Positions 1 to 4,941 are shown, counted from the stretch's first letter. The stretch is 6,430 nucleotides of DNA from Actinomycetota bacterium (GCA_005883245.1 VAXT01000226.1:1-6430), one strand, 5' to 3'. Numbers and translations: made by a program. Notes: generated from the sequence alone by a model not told the origin.

Positions 1-99
1 GCCGCCGCTGCCCGTCCTCCTGCCGGCGGCCCGTGTGGCTTAACACCGTGCCAGCGGCATACGAACACGCAGCGACGCGCCAGGAACGCGAGAGGTAAG

Positions 100-126
100 G
101 GAACCTTGTCCACCAGTCCGGTGTAA
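100..126 (+). promoter_or_regulatory. candidate ECF-type promoter of the sigma gene
   Basis: GGAACC at 100-105 matches the -35 element typical of many ECF sigma promoters. It is followed after 15 nt by GTGTAA at 121-126, a possible -10. Transcription would then begin near 132-134, only a few bases before the GTG start at 136, giving an almost leaderless message, which fits the absence of a Shine-Dalgarno site. ECF factors commonly transcribe their own operon, so autoregulation is plausible. The -10 assignment is weak, and this rests on motif matching by eye. Confidence 0.35.
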
Positions 127-135
127 GAACGACAA

Positions 136-684
136 GTGGTGAGCCGGCCACCTGAAGAGAGTGAGCTCGTCGAGCGGGCTCGCCGCGGAGACGAAGGCGC
201 CTATGAGGAGCTCGTACGTGCACACCAAGGGATCGCGTTTCGCACCGCGTTCGTCATCGCGGGCGATGCGAGCGATGCCGAGGAGGCCGCGCAGGACGGG
301 TTCGTCAAGGCGTACCGGGCGCTGGGGCGCTTTCGCCGGGGCTCCCCGTTTCGGCCCTGGCTGCTCCGGATCGTCGCCAATGAGGCTCGCAACCGCCGCC
401 GTTCCGCCGGGCGTCGCGCAGCCCTCTCGCTGCGTGCCGCGGCCGACGAATCCTCGGGGGGCGCGGCTCCGTCCCCCGAGGGCGTCCTACTCGAAGGCGA
501 GGAGCGCGAGCGGCTGCTCGCGGCCCTCAACGACCTGCGAGAGGAGGAGCGTCTCGTGATCGCGTGCCGCTTCTTCCTCGAGCTCTCGGAGGATGAGACG
601 GCCGCGGCGCTCGACGTCCGTCTGGGCACGGTCAAGTCGCGCACCTCGCGGGCGCTCGCGCATCTCAGGGAGTCCTATGGCTGA
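136..684 (+). CDS. ECF-subfamily RNA polymerase sigma factor
   Basis: A 182-residue protein with the two-domain architecture of ECF (group 4) sigma-70 factors, which direct core RNA polymerase to stress or signal-responsive promoters. Sigma region 2 covers about residues 12-90 and contains DAEEAAQDGFVKAYRAL and the -10-binding helix FRPWLLRIVANEARNRRR. An alanine/serine/glycine-rich linker spans about 91-122. Sigma region 4 covers about 123-178, with helix-turn-helix LSEDETAAALDVRLGTVKSR. Length is normal for the family. Two tandem GTG codons (136 and 139) are possible starts and neither has a clear Shine-Dalgarno site; the first was chosen. The stop codon lies inside the start of the next gene (overlap 677-684), so the pair should be translationally coupled. 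The regulon cannot be told from sequence. Confidence 0.9.
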   Translation: MVSRPPEESELVERARRGDEGAYEELVRAHQGIAFRTAFVIAGDASDAEEAAQDGFVKAYRALGRFRRGSPFRPWLLRIVANEARNRRRSAGRRAALSLRAAADESSGGAAPSPEGVLLEGEERERLLAALNDLREEERLVIACRFFLELSEDETAAALDVRLGTVKSRTSRALAHLRESYG

Positions 685-1372
685 GCTCGAGACCGCACTT
701 CGCGCGCTCGGCCGGGACGTCGCGTTCCCGCCGACCCCGGATATGGCGTCGGCCGTCCGCGCACGCCTCGAGCGGCCCCGGTTCTGGCGCCGGCCCGTCG
801 CGATCGCTGTCGCAGTCGTCGTCGTGGCTGCGATCGCCGCCGCGTTCGCCGTTCCCCAATCGCGCTCGGCGATCCTCGACTGGCTCGGCCTGCGGAACGT
901 CAGCGTGGTTCGCGTCGACAAACTGCCCGTGGTGCCGGCTAACGGCCGGCTCGACCTGGGCCGGCGCGTCACCCTCGAGGAGGCCAGGCGCCGCGCCTCC
1001 TGGTTGCGCGTCCCGGACAGCGAGCCGGACAGCGTCTGGGTGAACGAGTCGCTCCCCGGCGGCAAGGTCTCCCTCCTTTGGGGGACGCCGTTCAACGTGC
1101 GCCTGCTCCTCACGGAGTTCACCGGGCGGACCTACATCGAGAAGATCATCCAGGGCGACACGCAGGTCGAGCGGGTCGGGATCGGCGACGGGGGAGCGTG
1201 GTTCCAGGGCCCGCACGTGGTCGTCTTCCAGGACCGCGACGGCCGCTTCCGCGAGAGCCATGGACGCCTGGTCGGGAACACGCTCGTCTGGCAGGTGGGC
1301 AGCGTCACGCTACGGCTCGAGGGCGGCCTCACGAGAGACGAAGCGCTCCGGATCGCACGCACCGCCTCGTAA
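677..1372 (+). CDS. single-pass membrane protein, putative anti-sigma factor
   Basis: A 231-residue protein starting at the ATG that overlaps the sigma gene's stop, which is why I chose it over longer upstream readings. Residues 1-40 form a charged cytoplasmic segment containing PDMASAVRARL. Residues about 41-59 (VAIAVAVVVVAAIAAAFAV) are one hydrophobic transmembrane helix. The remaining ~170 residues should be extracytoplasmic and resemble the beta-rich sensor portions of DUF4367-like or sporulation-associated proteins, with a VTLEEARRRASWLRVP stretch and a closing GGLTRDEALRIA helix. An overlap with an ECF gene plus one membrane span is the usual layout of a sigma/anti-sigma pair, so the likely role is to hold the sigma factor inactive until a surface signal arrives. 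I see no HxxxCxxC zinc anti-sigma motif, so it would be a non-ZAS type. Function is inferred from context. Confidence 0.65.
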   Translation: MAELETALRALGRDVAFPPTPDMASAVRARLERPRFWRRPVAIAVAVVVVAAIAAAFAVPQSRSAILDWLGLRNVSVVRVDKLPVVPANGRLDLGRRVTLEEARRRASWLRVPDSEPDSVWVNESLPGGKVSLLWGTPFNVRLLLTEFTGRTYIEKIIQGDTQVERVGIGDGGAWFQGPHVVVFQDRDGRFRESHGRLVGNTLVWQVGSVTLRLEGGLTRDEALRIARTAS

Positions 1373-1377
1373 AGCTT

Positions 1378-1407
1378 TTGTGAAAAGTCGAAATCACCCC
1401 CTATAGG
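1378..1407 (+). promoter_or_regulatory. candidate housekeeping promoter
   Basis: TTGTGA (1378-1383) and TATAGG (1402-1407) are separated by 18 nt and match the -35 and -10 consensus hexamers at four of six positions each. The -10 sits inside the perfect palindrome CCCTATAGGG (1399-1408). This 92-nt gap between the putative anti-sigma gene and the small gene at 1465 is locally AT-richer than its surroundings, as expected for a promoter. It could drive the 67-aa gene and possibly lgt-scpAB. Motif match only. Confidence 0.35.
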
Positions 1408-1464
1408 GAGATCCCCTTCCGTCGTCTGACCGAACAATGAGGGCAATCGGCGAGAAAGGACAGC

Positions 1465-1668
1465 GTGGCGGTCACTGACATCACCTTGGCAGATCCCACC
1501 GAGATGGAGCGCATCGAGCGGTGGCGAGCGGAAGAGCTCGAGCGAGCCGGGTACGAGCCGCGCGCAGCTGGTCGACTTGCGGTGCGACACGATGTTGATC
1601 TGCATGTCGCGGTCGACCTGCTCGAGCGTGGCTGCCCTACGGATCTAGCCCTCAGGATTCTTCTCTAG
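1465..1668 (+). CDS. 67-aa small charged protein of unknown function
   Basis: A 67-residue acidic/basic helical protein starting at GTG, with AGAAAGGA (1453-1460) as a plausible Shine-Dalgarno site 4 nt upstream. There is no signal peptide or membrane segment. Residues 11-27 (PTEMERIERWRAEELER) look like an amphipathic helix; the rest (AGRLAVRHDVDLHVAVDLLERGCPTDLALRILL) reads as two more helices, the last containing the only cysteine. I have an impression of similar small proteins in related actinobacteria but cannot name a family or function. G/C at third codon positions is about two thirds by hand count, lower than in neighbouring long genes. Its last seven codons recur downstream at 1737-1757. 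It may be co-transcribed with lgt, although a possible terminator intervenes. Confidence 0.6.
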   Translation: MAVTDITLADPTEMERIERWRAEELERAGYEPRAAGRLAVRHDVDLHVAVDLLERGCPTDLALRILL

Positions 1669-1669
1669 C
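1648..1669 (+). repeat. direct repeat copy 1: end of the 67-aa gene
   Basis: The last six sense codons (Ala-Leu-Arg-Ile-Leu-Leu), the stop codon and one further base of the small gene. The same 22 bases recur at 1737-1758 with three differences. Confidence 0.75.
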
Positions 1670-1692
1670 CCTCACTGGACTCACTGAGGTTC

Positions 1693-1718
1693 GCACCGCT
1701 CCGCGGTGCTCACTTTTT
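1693..1718 (+). terminator. possible Rho-independent terminator
   Basis: GCACCGC (1693-1699) and GCGGTGC (1703-1709) form a perfect 7-bp GC-rich stem with a 3-nt loop, followed after TCAC by five T residues (1714-1718). The position, just after the stop of the 67-aa gene, is right for a terminator. The 4-nt gap before the short T-run makes it suboptimal, so read-through into lgt is possible. Confidence 0.4.
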
Positions 1719-1735
1719 CGGCTTGAGCCGAAAAA
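1714..1735. repeat. perfect 10-bp palindrome
   Basis: TTTTTCGGCT (1714-1723) and AGCCGAAAAA (1726-1735) are exact reverse complements separated by two bases. The T-run precedes and the A-run follows the stem on both strands, the opposite of a canonical terminator. It could be a protein-binding site, a REP-like element or an RNA hairpin. Its left arm reuses the T-run of the preceding hairpin. Confidence 0.6.
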
Positions 1736-1736
1736 G

Positions 1737-1758
1737 GCCCTCAGAATCCTGCTCTAGC
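1737..1758 (+). repeat. direct repeat copy 2: detached gene end
   Basis: This stretch again reads Ala-Leu-Arg-Ile-Leu-Leu-stop plus one base, 89 nt after copy 1. The three mismatches (AGG/AGA, ATT/ATC, CTT/CTG) are all third-position and synonymous. No upstream homology to the 67-aa gene remains, so it looks like the scar of a lost second copy or a duplication edge. Confidence 0.7.
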
Positions 1759-1796
1759 GAGCAGGCATCCAGCTGTCACGGCAGAATCCCTGCTCG
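1748..1796 (+). promoter_or_regulatory. alternative hairpins at the lgt start
   Basis: GAGCAGG at 1759-1765 can pair with CCTGCTC at 1748-1754 (7 bp, loop TAGC) or with CCTGCTC at 1789-1795, where the stem extends through C1758-G1796 into the first base of the lgt GTG start codon. The two pairings exclude each other, and only the second would cover the lgt initiation region. Whether this is regulatory or a by-product of local duplication is unknown. Confidence 0.3.
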
Positions 1797-2602
1797 TGAT
1801 CGCCTCGATTCCCTCCCCGCGCACGGGCACGATCGACGTCGGTCCGCTCGTGCTGCACATGTACGGGCTGATGCTCCTGGTCGCGATCGCGGGCTGCGTC
1901 GCCCTCACCGGAGTCCGCTGGGTCAACCGCGGCGGTGACTGGGATCTCATTTTCCGCGTCGCCGTGTGGGGCGTCGCGGCCGGAATCGTGGGCGCGCGCC
2001 TCTACCACGACCTCACGAGCTGGAACGAGGTGCCCGACCCGAAGTGGAAGGGCGCGTTCGAGGTCTGGAAAGGCGGCCTCGGGGTCTGGGGCGGCATCTT
2101 CCTGGGCTGTGTCGTCGGGGCGATCGTCGTCAAGCGGTCCGGCGAGAGCGTCACCAAGATGATGGATGCAGTGGCGCCCGGCTTGCTCCTCGCTCAGGGC
2201 GTGGGACGGATCGGCAACTGGTTCAACCAGGAGCTGTACGGGAAGCCGACCGACCGGCCGTGGGGGCTCATCTACGACCTGTCGATGGTCGGGGTGCTGC
2301 TGCTGATCGACTGGCGCTGGCGGATCCGCGCGCCCGGGCTGTTCGCGCTCTACGTCTCCTTCTACACGTTCGGGCGGTTCTTCGAGGAGCTGCTGCGGAT
2401 CGACCCGGCGCACCACATCGCAGGACTGCGGCTGAACGCGTGGGTGTCGCTGATCCTGTTCGTGCTGTCGACGGCGTTTTTCATCTGGTGGCAGTTCTTC
2501 GGCGGCAAATTGAGGTCGTGGCGGCGCAAGCCCTCGGAGGAGGACGGTGACCGCGGGCCGAAGATGGCCATTCCACGTGGCCGCGTCCGACCCGGAAACT
2601 AG
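1796..2602 (+). CDS. lgt: prolipoprotein diacylglyceryl transferase, internally shortened
   Basis: Lgt moves diacylglycerol from phosphatidylglycerol onto the lipobox cysteine of prelipoproteins, the first step of lipoprotein maturation in the plasma membrane. The 268-residue product begins MIASIPSP at a GTG, as in actinobacterial homologues, and has about seven hydrophobic segments. Visible landmarks are H21-x-Y23-G, GARLYHDLT (67-74), GGLGVWGG (93-100), the signature GRIGNWFNQELYG (137-149; R138, N141, E146 and G149 match E. coli R143, N146, E151 and G154), and GRFFEELLR (193-201; R194/E198 match R239/E243). Anomaly: WGL (156-158) runs straight into IYDLSMVGVLLLIDW, whereas homologues have about 20-25 more residues here, including an HPTxLYE-like motif (E. 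coli HPSQLYE). The reading frame is intact. The tail from about 240 is basic and variable. The gene probably heads an operon with scpA and scpB. Identity is certain; activity is uncertain. Confidence 0.95.
   Translation: MIASIPSPRTGTIDVGPLVLHMYGLMLLVAIAGCVALTGVRWVNRGGDWDLIFRVAVWGVAAGIVGARLYHDLTSWNEVPDPKWKGAFEVWKGGLGVWGGIFLGCVVGAIVVKRSGESVTKMMDAVAPGLLLAQGVGRIGNWFNQELYGKPTDRPWGLIYDLSMVGVLLLIDWRWRIRAPGLFALYVSFYTFGRFFEELLRIDPAHHIAGLRLNAWVSLILFVLSTAFFIWWQFFGGKLRSWRRKPSEEDGDRGPKMAIPRGRVRPGN
2536..2549 (+). promoter_or_regulatory. strong Shine-Dalgarno inside lgt, alternative scpA start
   Basis: GGAGGAGGA (2536-2544) lies just ahead of GTG 2547, which is in frame with scpA and would add 23 N-terminal residues and a 56-nt overlap with lgt. 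The site also encodes Glu-Glu-Asp in lgt, so it may be chance. ATG 2616 fits the family's N-terminus better but has no such site. Confidence 0.35.
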
Positions 2603-2615
2603 CGTTCTGCTCGCC

Positions 2616-3365
2616 ATGACCGTTCGCGAGCTCGAGCTCGACCTCGATGCATTCGAGGGCCCTTTCGACCTGCTCCTGACCCTGGTATTGCGGGAGGAGC
2701 TGCCGCTCGTCGGGGTCGACGTGGCGGGGATCGTGCTCGCGTTCGTGGAGCGGCTCGCCGAGCGGGAAGAGCTCGACCTGGATGCGTGCGGCGAGTTCCT
2801 CGTCCTGGTCGCGGCGCTGCTCGAGCTGAAGGCGCGCGGCCTCCTTGCGGGCGAAGCCGATCTCGAGGATCTCGAGCCCGGCGAGGCGGCCGAGGAGCTG
2901 GCTCGGCGGCTCGAGGAGTACCGGCGGATCAAGGGGGCGGCCGAGTGGCTGGCCGAACGGCTGGCGTCGGAACGCGACCGGTTCTTCCGCCTCGGGCCTG
3001 CTCCGCTGGCGCCTCGTGGGGAACGGCGGCTCGCGGAGCAGGATCCGGCCGCCTTGGCGGCGTTGCTGCAGGCGCTGGTCGCAGAGCCGCCGGAGGTGTC
3101 GTTGGCTCATCTCGAGCTGCGTTTCCCGCCCGTTTCGCGCTTCCTGGAGCAGTTCCGGGCGGTGCTCGGGCGGCGCGCACGCTTTGACTTCGATCACGAG
3201 GTCGGGGGCCTGACGCGCGTCGAGCAGGCCGTTGCGTTTCTTGCGCTGCTCGAGCTGCGGCGTGCGGGCGAGATCAGGCTCGAGCAGGCGGCGCCGTTCG
3301 CCCCGATTCGCGTGTCCCGCGAGGTCGTCGACGAGGAGGTCTCATGGAACGCCCGCTCCGCCTGA
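2616..3365 (+). CDS. scpA: segregation and condensation protein A (kleisin)
   Basis: ScpA is the bacterial kleisin that bridges the two SMC heads and, with ScpB, forms the condensin complex that compacts and segregates the nucleoid. The 249-residue protein shows the family's N-terminal SMC-neck-binding domain beginning LDLDAFEGPFDLLLTL (residues 8-23), then ELDLDACGEFLVLVAALLELKARGLL. A long charged, probably helical region around EEYRRIKGAAEWLAERL follows, and the C-terminal winged-helix part includes VEQAVAFLALLELRRAGEIRLEQ. Length is normal and no block seems missing. I chose ATG 2616, 13 nt after lgt, because it places the conserved FEGPFDLLL at residue 13 as in relatives; GTG 2547 with a strong Shine-Dalgarno site is the alternative. 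The end overlaps scpB by 22 nt. Confidence 0.93.
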   Translation: MTVRELELDLDAFEGPFDLLLTLVLREELPLVGVDVAGIVLAFVERLAEREELDLDACGEFLVLVAALLELKARGLLAGEADLEDLEPGEAAEELARRLEEYRRIKGAAEWLAERLASERDRFFRLGPAPLAPRGERRLAEQDPAALAALLQALVAEPPEVSLAHLELRFPPVSRFLEQFRAVLGRRARFDFDHEVGGLTRVEQAVAFLALLELRRAGEIRLEQAAPFAPIRVSREVVDEEVSWNARSA

Positions 3366-3940
3366 TTCAGGCGAACCCCCTCGACTCGCTCGCGCGGGCG
3401 ATCGAGGCGCTGCTCGTGGTCGCGTCGCAGCCGTTGTCGGTGGGCGCGCTCGTGGAGGCGTGCGGCGACGAGGCGGAGCGCATCGAGACGGCGCTCGGGT
3501 TGCTCGGGGAGCGCTATCGCGAGGGGCGAAGCGGGATCGTGCTCGAGCAAGTCGCGGGCGGTTGGGCTTTTCGCGCGTCTCGTGATGCGGCCGAGGCGTG
3601 CGGGCGGCTCTTCGAGCGGCCCGTCGAGCGGAACCTGTCGCAGGCGGCGCTCGAGACGCTGGCCGTCGTGGCGTACCTCGGGCCGTGCTCGCGGCCGGAC
3701 ATCGCGCGCTGGCGAGGTGTGGCGGTCGACTCGGTCGTCGCAGGCCTCGTCGAGCGCGGGCTGATCGCAGAGGCGGGCCGCGGCGACCTGGGCGCGGTGC
3801 GGTATCGCGTGACGCCGTTGTTCGAGCGCGTCTTCGGCCTCGAGAGCCTCGCGGCGCTGCCGCGGCTGGACGACTTCGGCGGCGACGCGGACGAGCTTCG
3901 CGGCCGGCTCGAGTCGCTCGCCGAGCGCCGGCCCGCCTAG
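3344..3940 (+). CDS. scpB: segregation and condensation protein B
   Basis: ScpB is the winged-helix dimer that binds the central region of ScpA in the SMC-ScpAB condensin. The 198-residue product has the N-terminal winged helix (AIEALLVVASQPLSVGALVEACG, about 19-41), the conserved LSQAALETLAVVAYLGPCSRPDIARWRGV core (about 98-126), then VVAGLVERGLIAEAGR and the typical close YRVTPLFERVFGLESLAALPRL. Length is usual. GAGGAGGT (3333-3340), 3 nt before the ATG, is one of the clearest ribosome binding sites in the window. The start lies inside scpA (22-nt overlap), consistent with coupled synthesis of the two partners. The stop shares bases with the stop of the minus-strand frame ending at 3937. 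Confidence 0.93.
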   Translation: MERPLRLIQANPLDSLARAIEALLVVASQPLSVGALVEACGDEAERIETALGLLGERYREGRSGIVLEQVAGGWAFRASRDAAEACGRLFERPVERNLSQAALETLAVVAYLGPCSRPDIARWRGVAVDSVVAGLVERGLIAEAGRGDLGAVRYRVTPLFERVFGLESLAALPRLDDFGGDADELRGRLESLAERRPA

Positions 3941-4245
3941 GCGCCGATCACGCTCACTTCATGAAAGACGATCCAGTGCAGCCGCCTGCCGCGAGGTGCT
4001 TTCTGACCGACCCGTGACTGCCCGGGGAGCGTCGAGCGAGCGTGCGAATACAGACACAAGCGGTATCGCCTCTCCGCCGCACGAAGTCCCAGCTGCGACC
4101 CACAGTCCACTTGGTTGCCGACCTCTCCGAAACCTTCTGGTGCGCGAGAGCGGTTCTCGCCCCCGGTGCTGAGGACGAGGGCCACGACCAGAGCCGTTAG
4201 CAGACAGACACGTAGAAGGGCCGCTGCTCTGGGGATGCGCGCCAT
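3937..4245 (-). CDS. possible small exported protein, unknown function
   Basis: A 102-residue frame starting at ATG 4245, preceded by AAGGTGG about 5 nt upstream as a weak Shine-Dalgarno site; a GTG three codons further up is also possible. The N-terminus looks like a signal peptide: MARIPRAAALLR, then hydrophobic VCLLTALVVALVL, then STGGENRS. The mature part is short and basic and has two cysteines (in QVDCGSQ and RLCLYSH). G/C at third codon positions is about 70% by hand count, clearly below the neighbouring core genes, so it may be recently acquired, a relic, or non-coding. It fills the 405-nt gap between scpB and the pseudouridine synthase gene, where no plus-strand gene is convincing. 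I recognise no family. Confidence 0.4.
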   Translation of the reverse strand: MARIPRAAALLRVCLLTALVVALVLSTGGENRSRAPEGFGEVGNQVDCGSQLGLRAAERRYRLCLYSHARSTLPGQSRVGQKAPRGRRLHWIVFHEVSVIGA

Positions 4246-4276
4246 CCCGCCCACCTTACGCTCTCAAGACTGGTAC

Positions 4277-4297
4277 CCCGATGCGATCCTAATCGGG
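4277..4297. promoter_or_regulatory. inverted repeat in divergent spacer
   Basis: CCCGAT (4277-4282) and ATCGGG (4292-4297) form a 6-bp inverted repeat with a 9-nt spacer, between the minus-strand small frame and the pseudouridine synthase gene. It is placed like an operator in a divergent promoter region, but short repeats of this size arise by chance. Confidence 0.2.
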
Positions 4298-4347
4298 AAG
4301 TCCGTACGCGTGGGTGACGGAACCGTGGCAAGAATGAAACTTCCGAG

Positions 4348-4941
4348 ATGCGCCTGAACGCCTACCTCGCGCGCACCGGGGTCGCCTCCCGGCGGGGCGC
4401 GGACGAGCTCATCAAGCGCGGCCGCATCCGCGTCAACGGCGTCACCGCCGGCCTCAGCACCTACGTCAAGGAAGGCGACGTCGTCGACCTCGACGGGCGG
4501 CTCCTCCTGCCGCAGGCGCTTGCGTACGTCCTCCTGCACAAGCCGGCGGGCGTCGTCACGACCGCGAGCGACCCTCACGGGCGGCCCACGGTCGTCGGGC
4601 TCGTCGAGCACGACTCACGCGTCGTCCCCGTCGGCCGGCTGGACGCGGACACGACCGGCGCGCTCCTGCTCACGAACGACGGCGAGCTCGCGCAGCTCGA
4701 CGACGGCCCCACGGCGCCCGCCCAAGCGCGAAGACTTGGCCCGTCACTCGTCGAGCTCTCGATCCACGAAGGCCGCAAGCATCAGGTCAAGCGCATGCTC
4801 GAGGCCGTCGGGCATCCCGTCACGCGCCTGCACCGCAGCCGCTACGCGGGGCTCACGGTCGACGGCATCGAGCGAGGTCGCTGGCGAGAGCTCACCGATG
4901 ACGAGGTCGCGTCGGTCCGCGAGCTCACTCGTAGAACGTGA
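4348..4941 (+). CDS. rluB: RsuA/RluB-family pseudouridine synthase, internally shortened
   Basis: The enzyme isomerises a specific rRNA uridine to pseudouridine; RluB modifies 23S helix 89 in E. coli and is the usual neighbour of scpAB. The 197-residue product opens with an S4 RNA-binding domain (MRLNAYLARTGVASRRGADELIKRGRIRVNG, 1-31). The catalytic domain has LLHKPAGVVTT (62-72), GRLDADTTGALLLTNDG (96-112) with D99 as catalytic aspartate, and IHEGRKHQVKRMLEAVGHPV (139-158). Anomaly: GELA (112-115) is followed almost at once by LDDGPTAPA (117-125). Family members such as B. subtilis RluB have about 35 more residues between these points, including the strand with the conserved K-x-Y tyrosine. 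The frame is open. No Shine-Dalgarno site is seen. Exact target (RluB versus another RsuA-type enzyme) is inferred from context; activity is doubtful. Confidence 0.88.
   Translation: MRLNAYLARTGVASRRGADELIKRGRIRVNGVTAGLSTYVKEGDVVDLDGRLLLPQALAYVLLHKPAGVVTTASDPHGRPTVVGLVEHDSRVVPVGRLDADTTGALLLTNDGELAQLDDGPTAPAQARRLGPSLVELSIHEGRKHQVKRMLEAVGHPVTRLHRSRYAGLTVDGIERGRWRELTDDEVASVRELTRRT

Noticed and set aside
1..30. GCCGCC/GGCGGC inverted repeat at the left edge
   Set aside because: Six base pairs with an 18-nt loop in GC-rich sequence and no T-run; too weak to call a terminator. No gene is supported in 1-135.
93..100. CRISPR array, tRNA, rRNA or transposase traces anywhere in the window
   Set aside because: No regularly spaced repeats, cloverleaf-like segments or recombinase motifs were found by eye on either strand; these coordinates are only a placeholder for a whole-window negative.
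93..110. TTG/GTG weak ribosome site for the sigma gene (AGAGGTAAGGG)
   Set aside because: It lies more than 30 nt before the GTG at 136, too far for a Shine-Dalgarno interaction.
201..1261. Long open frames on the minus strand and in other plus frames across the sigma/anti-sigma region
   Set aside because: They are Arg/Ser/Pro/Ala-rich shadows of high-GC genes, with no domain logic; the sigma factor and membrane protein explain the region.
1375..1387. CTTTT-GTG-AAAAG small inverted repeat as terminator of the sigma operon
   Set aside because: Five mostly A-T pairs and no T-run after it; too unstable. It overlaps the candidate -35 element instead.
1754..3197. Long minus-strand frames (392 and 238 residues) opposite lgt and scpA
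   Set aside because: Low-complexity Arg/Ser- or Glu/Arg-rich translations typical of GC-rich antisense frames; lgt and scpA on the plus strand are unambiguous.
4319..4324. A second GGAACC before rluB, resembling the ECF -35
   Set aside because: No matching -10 element at the proper distance before the ATG at 4348; probably chance.
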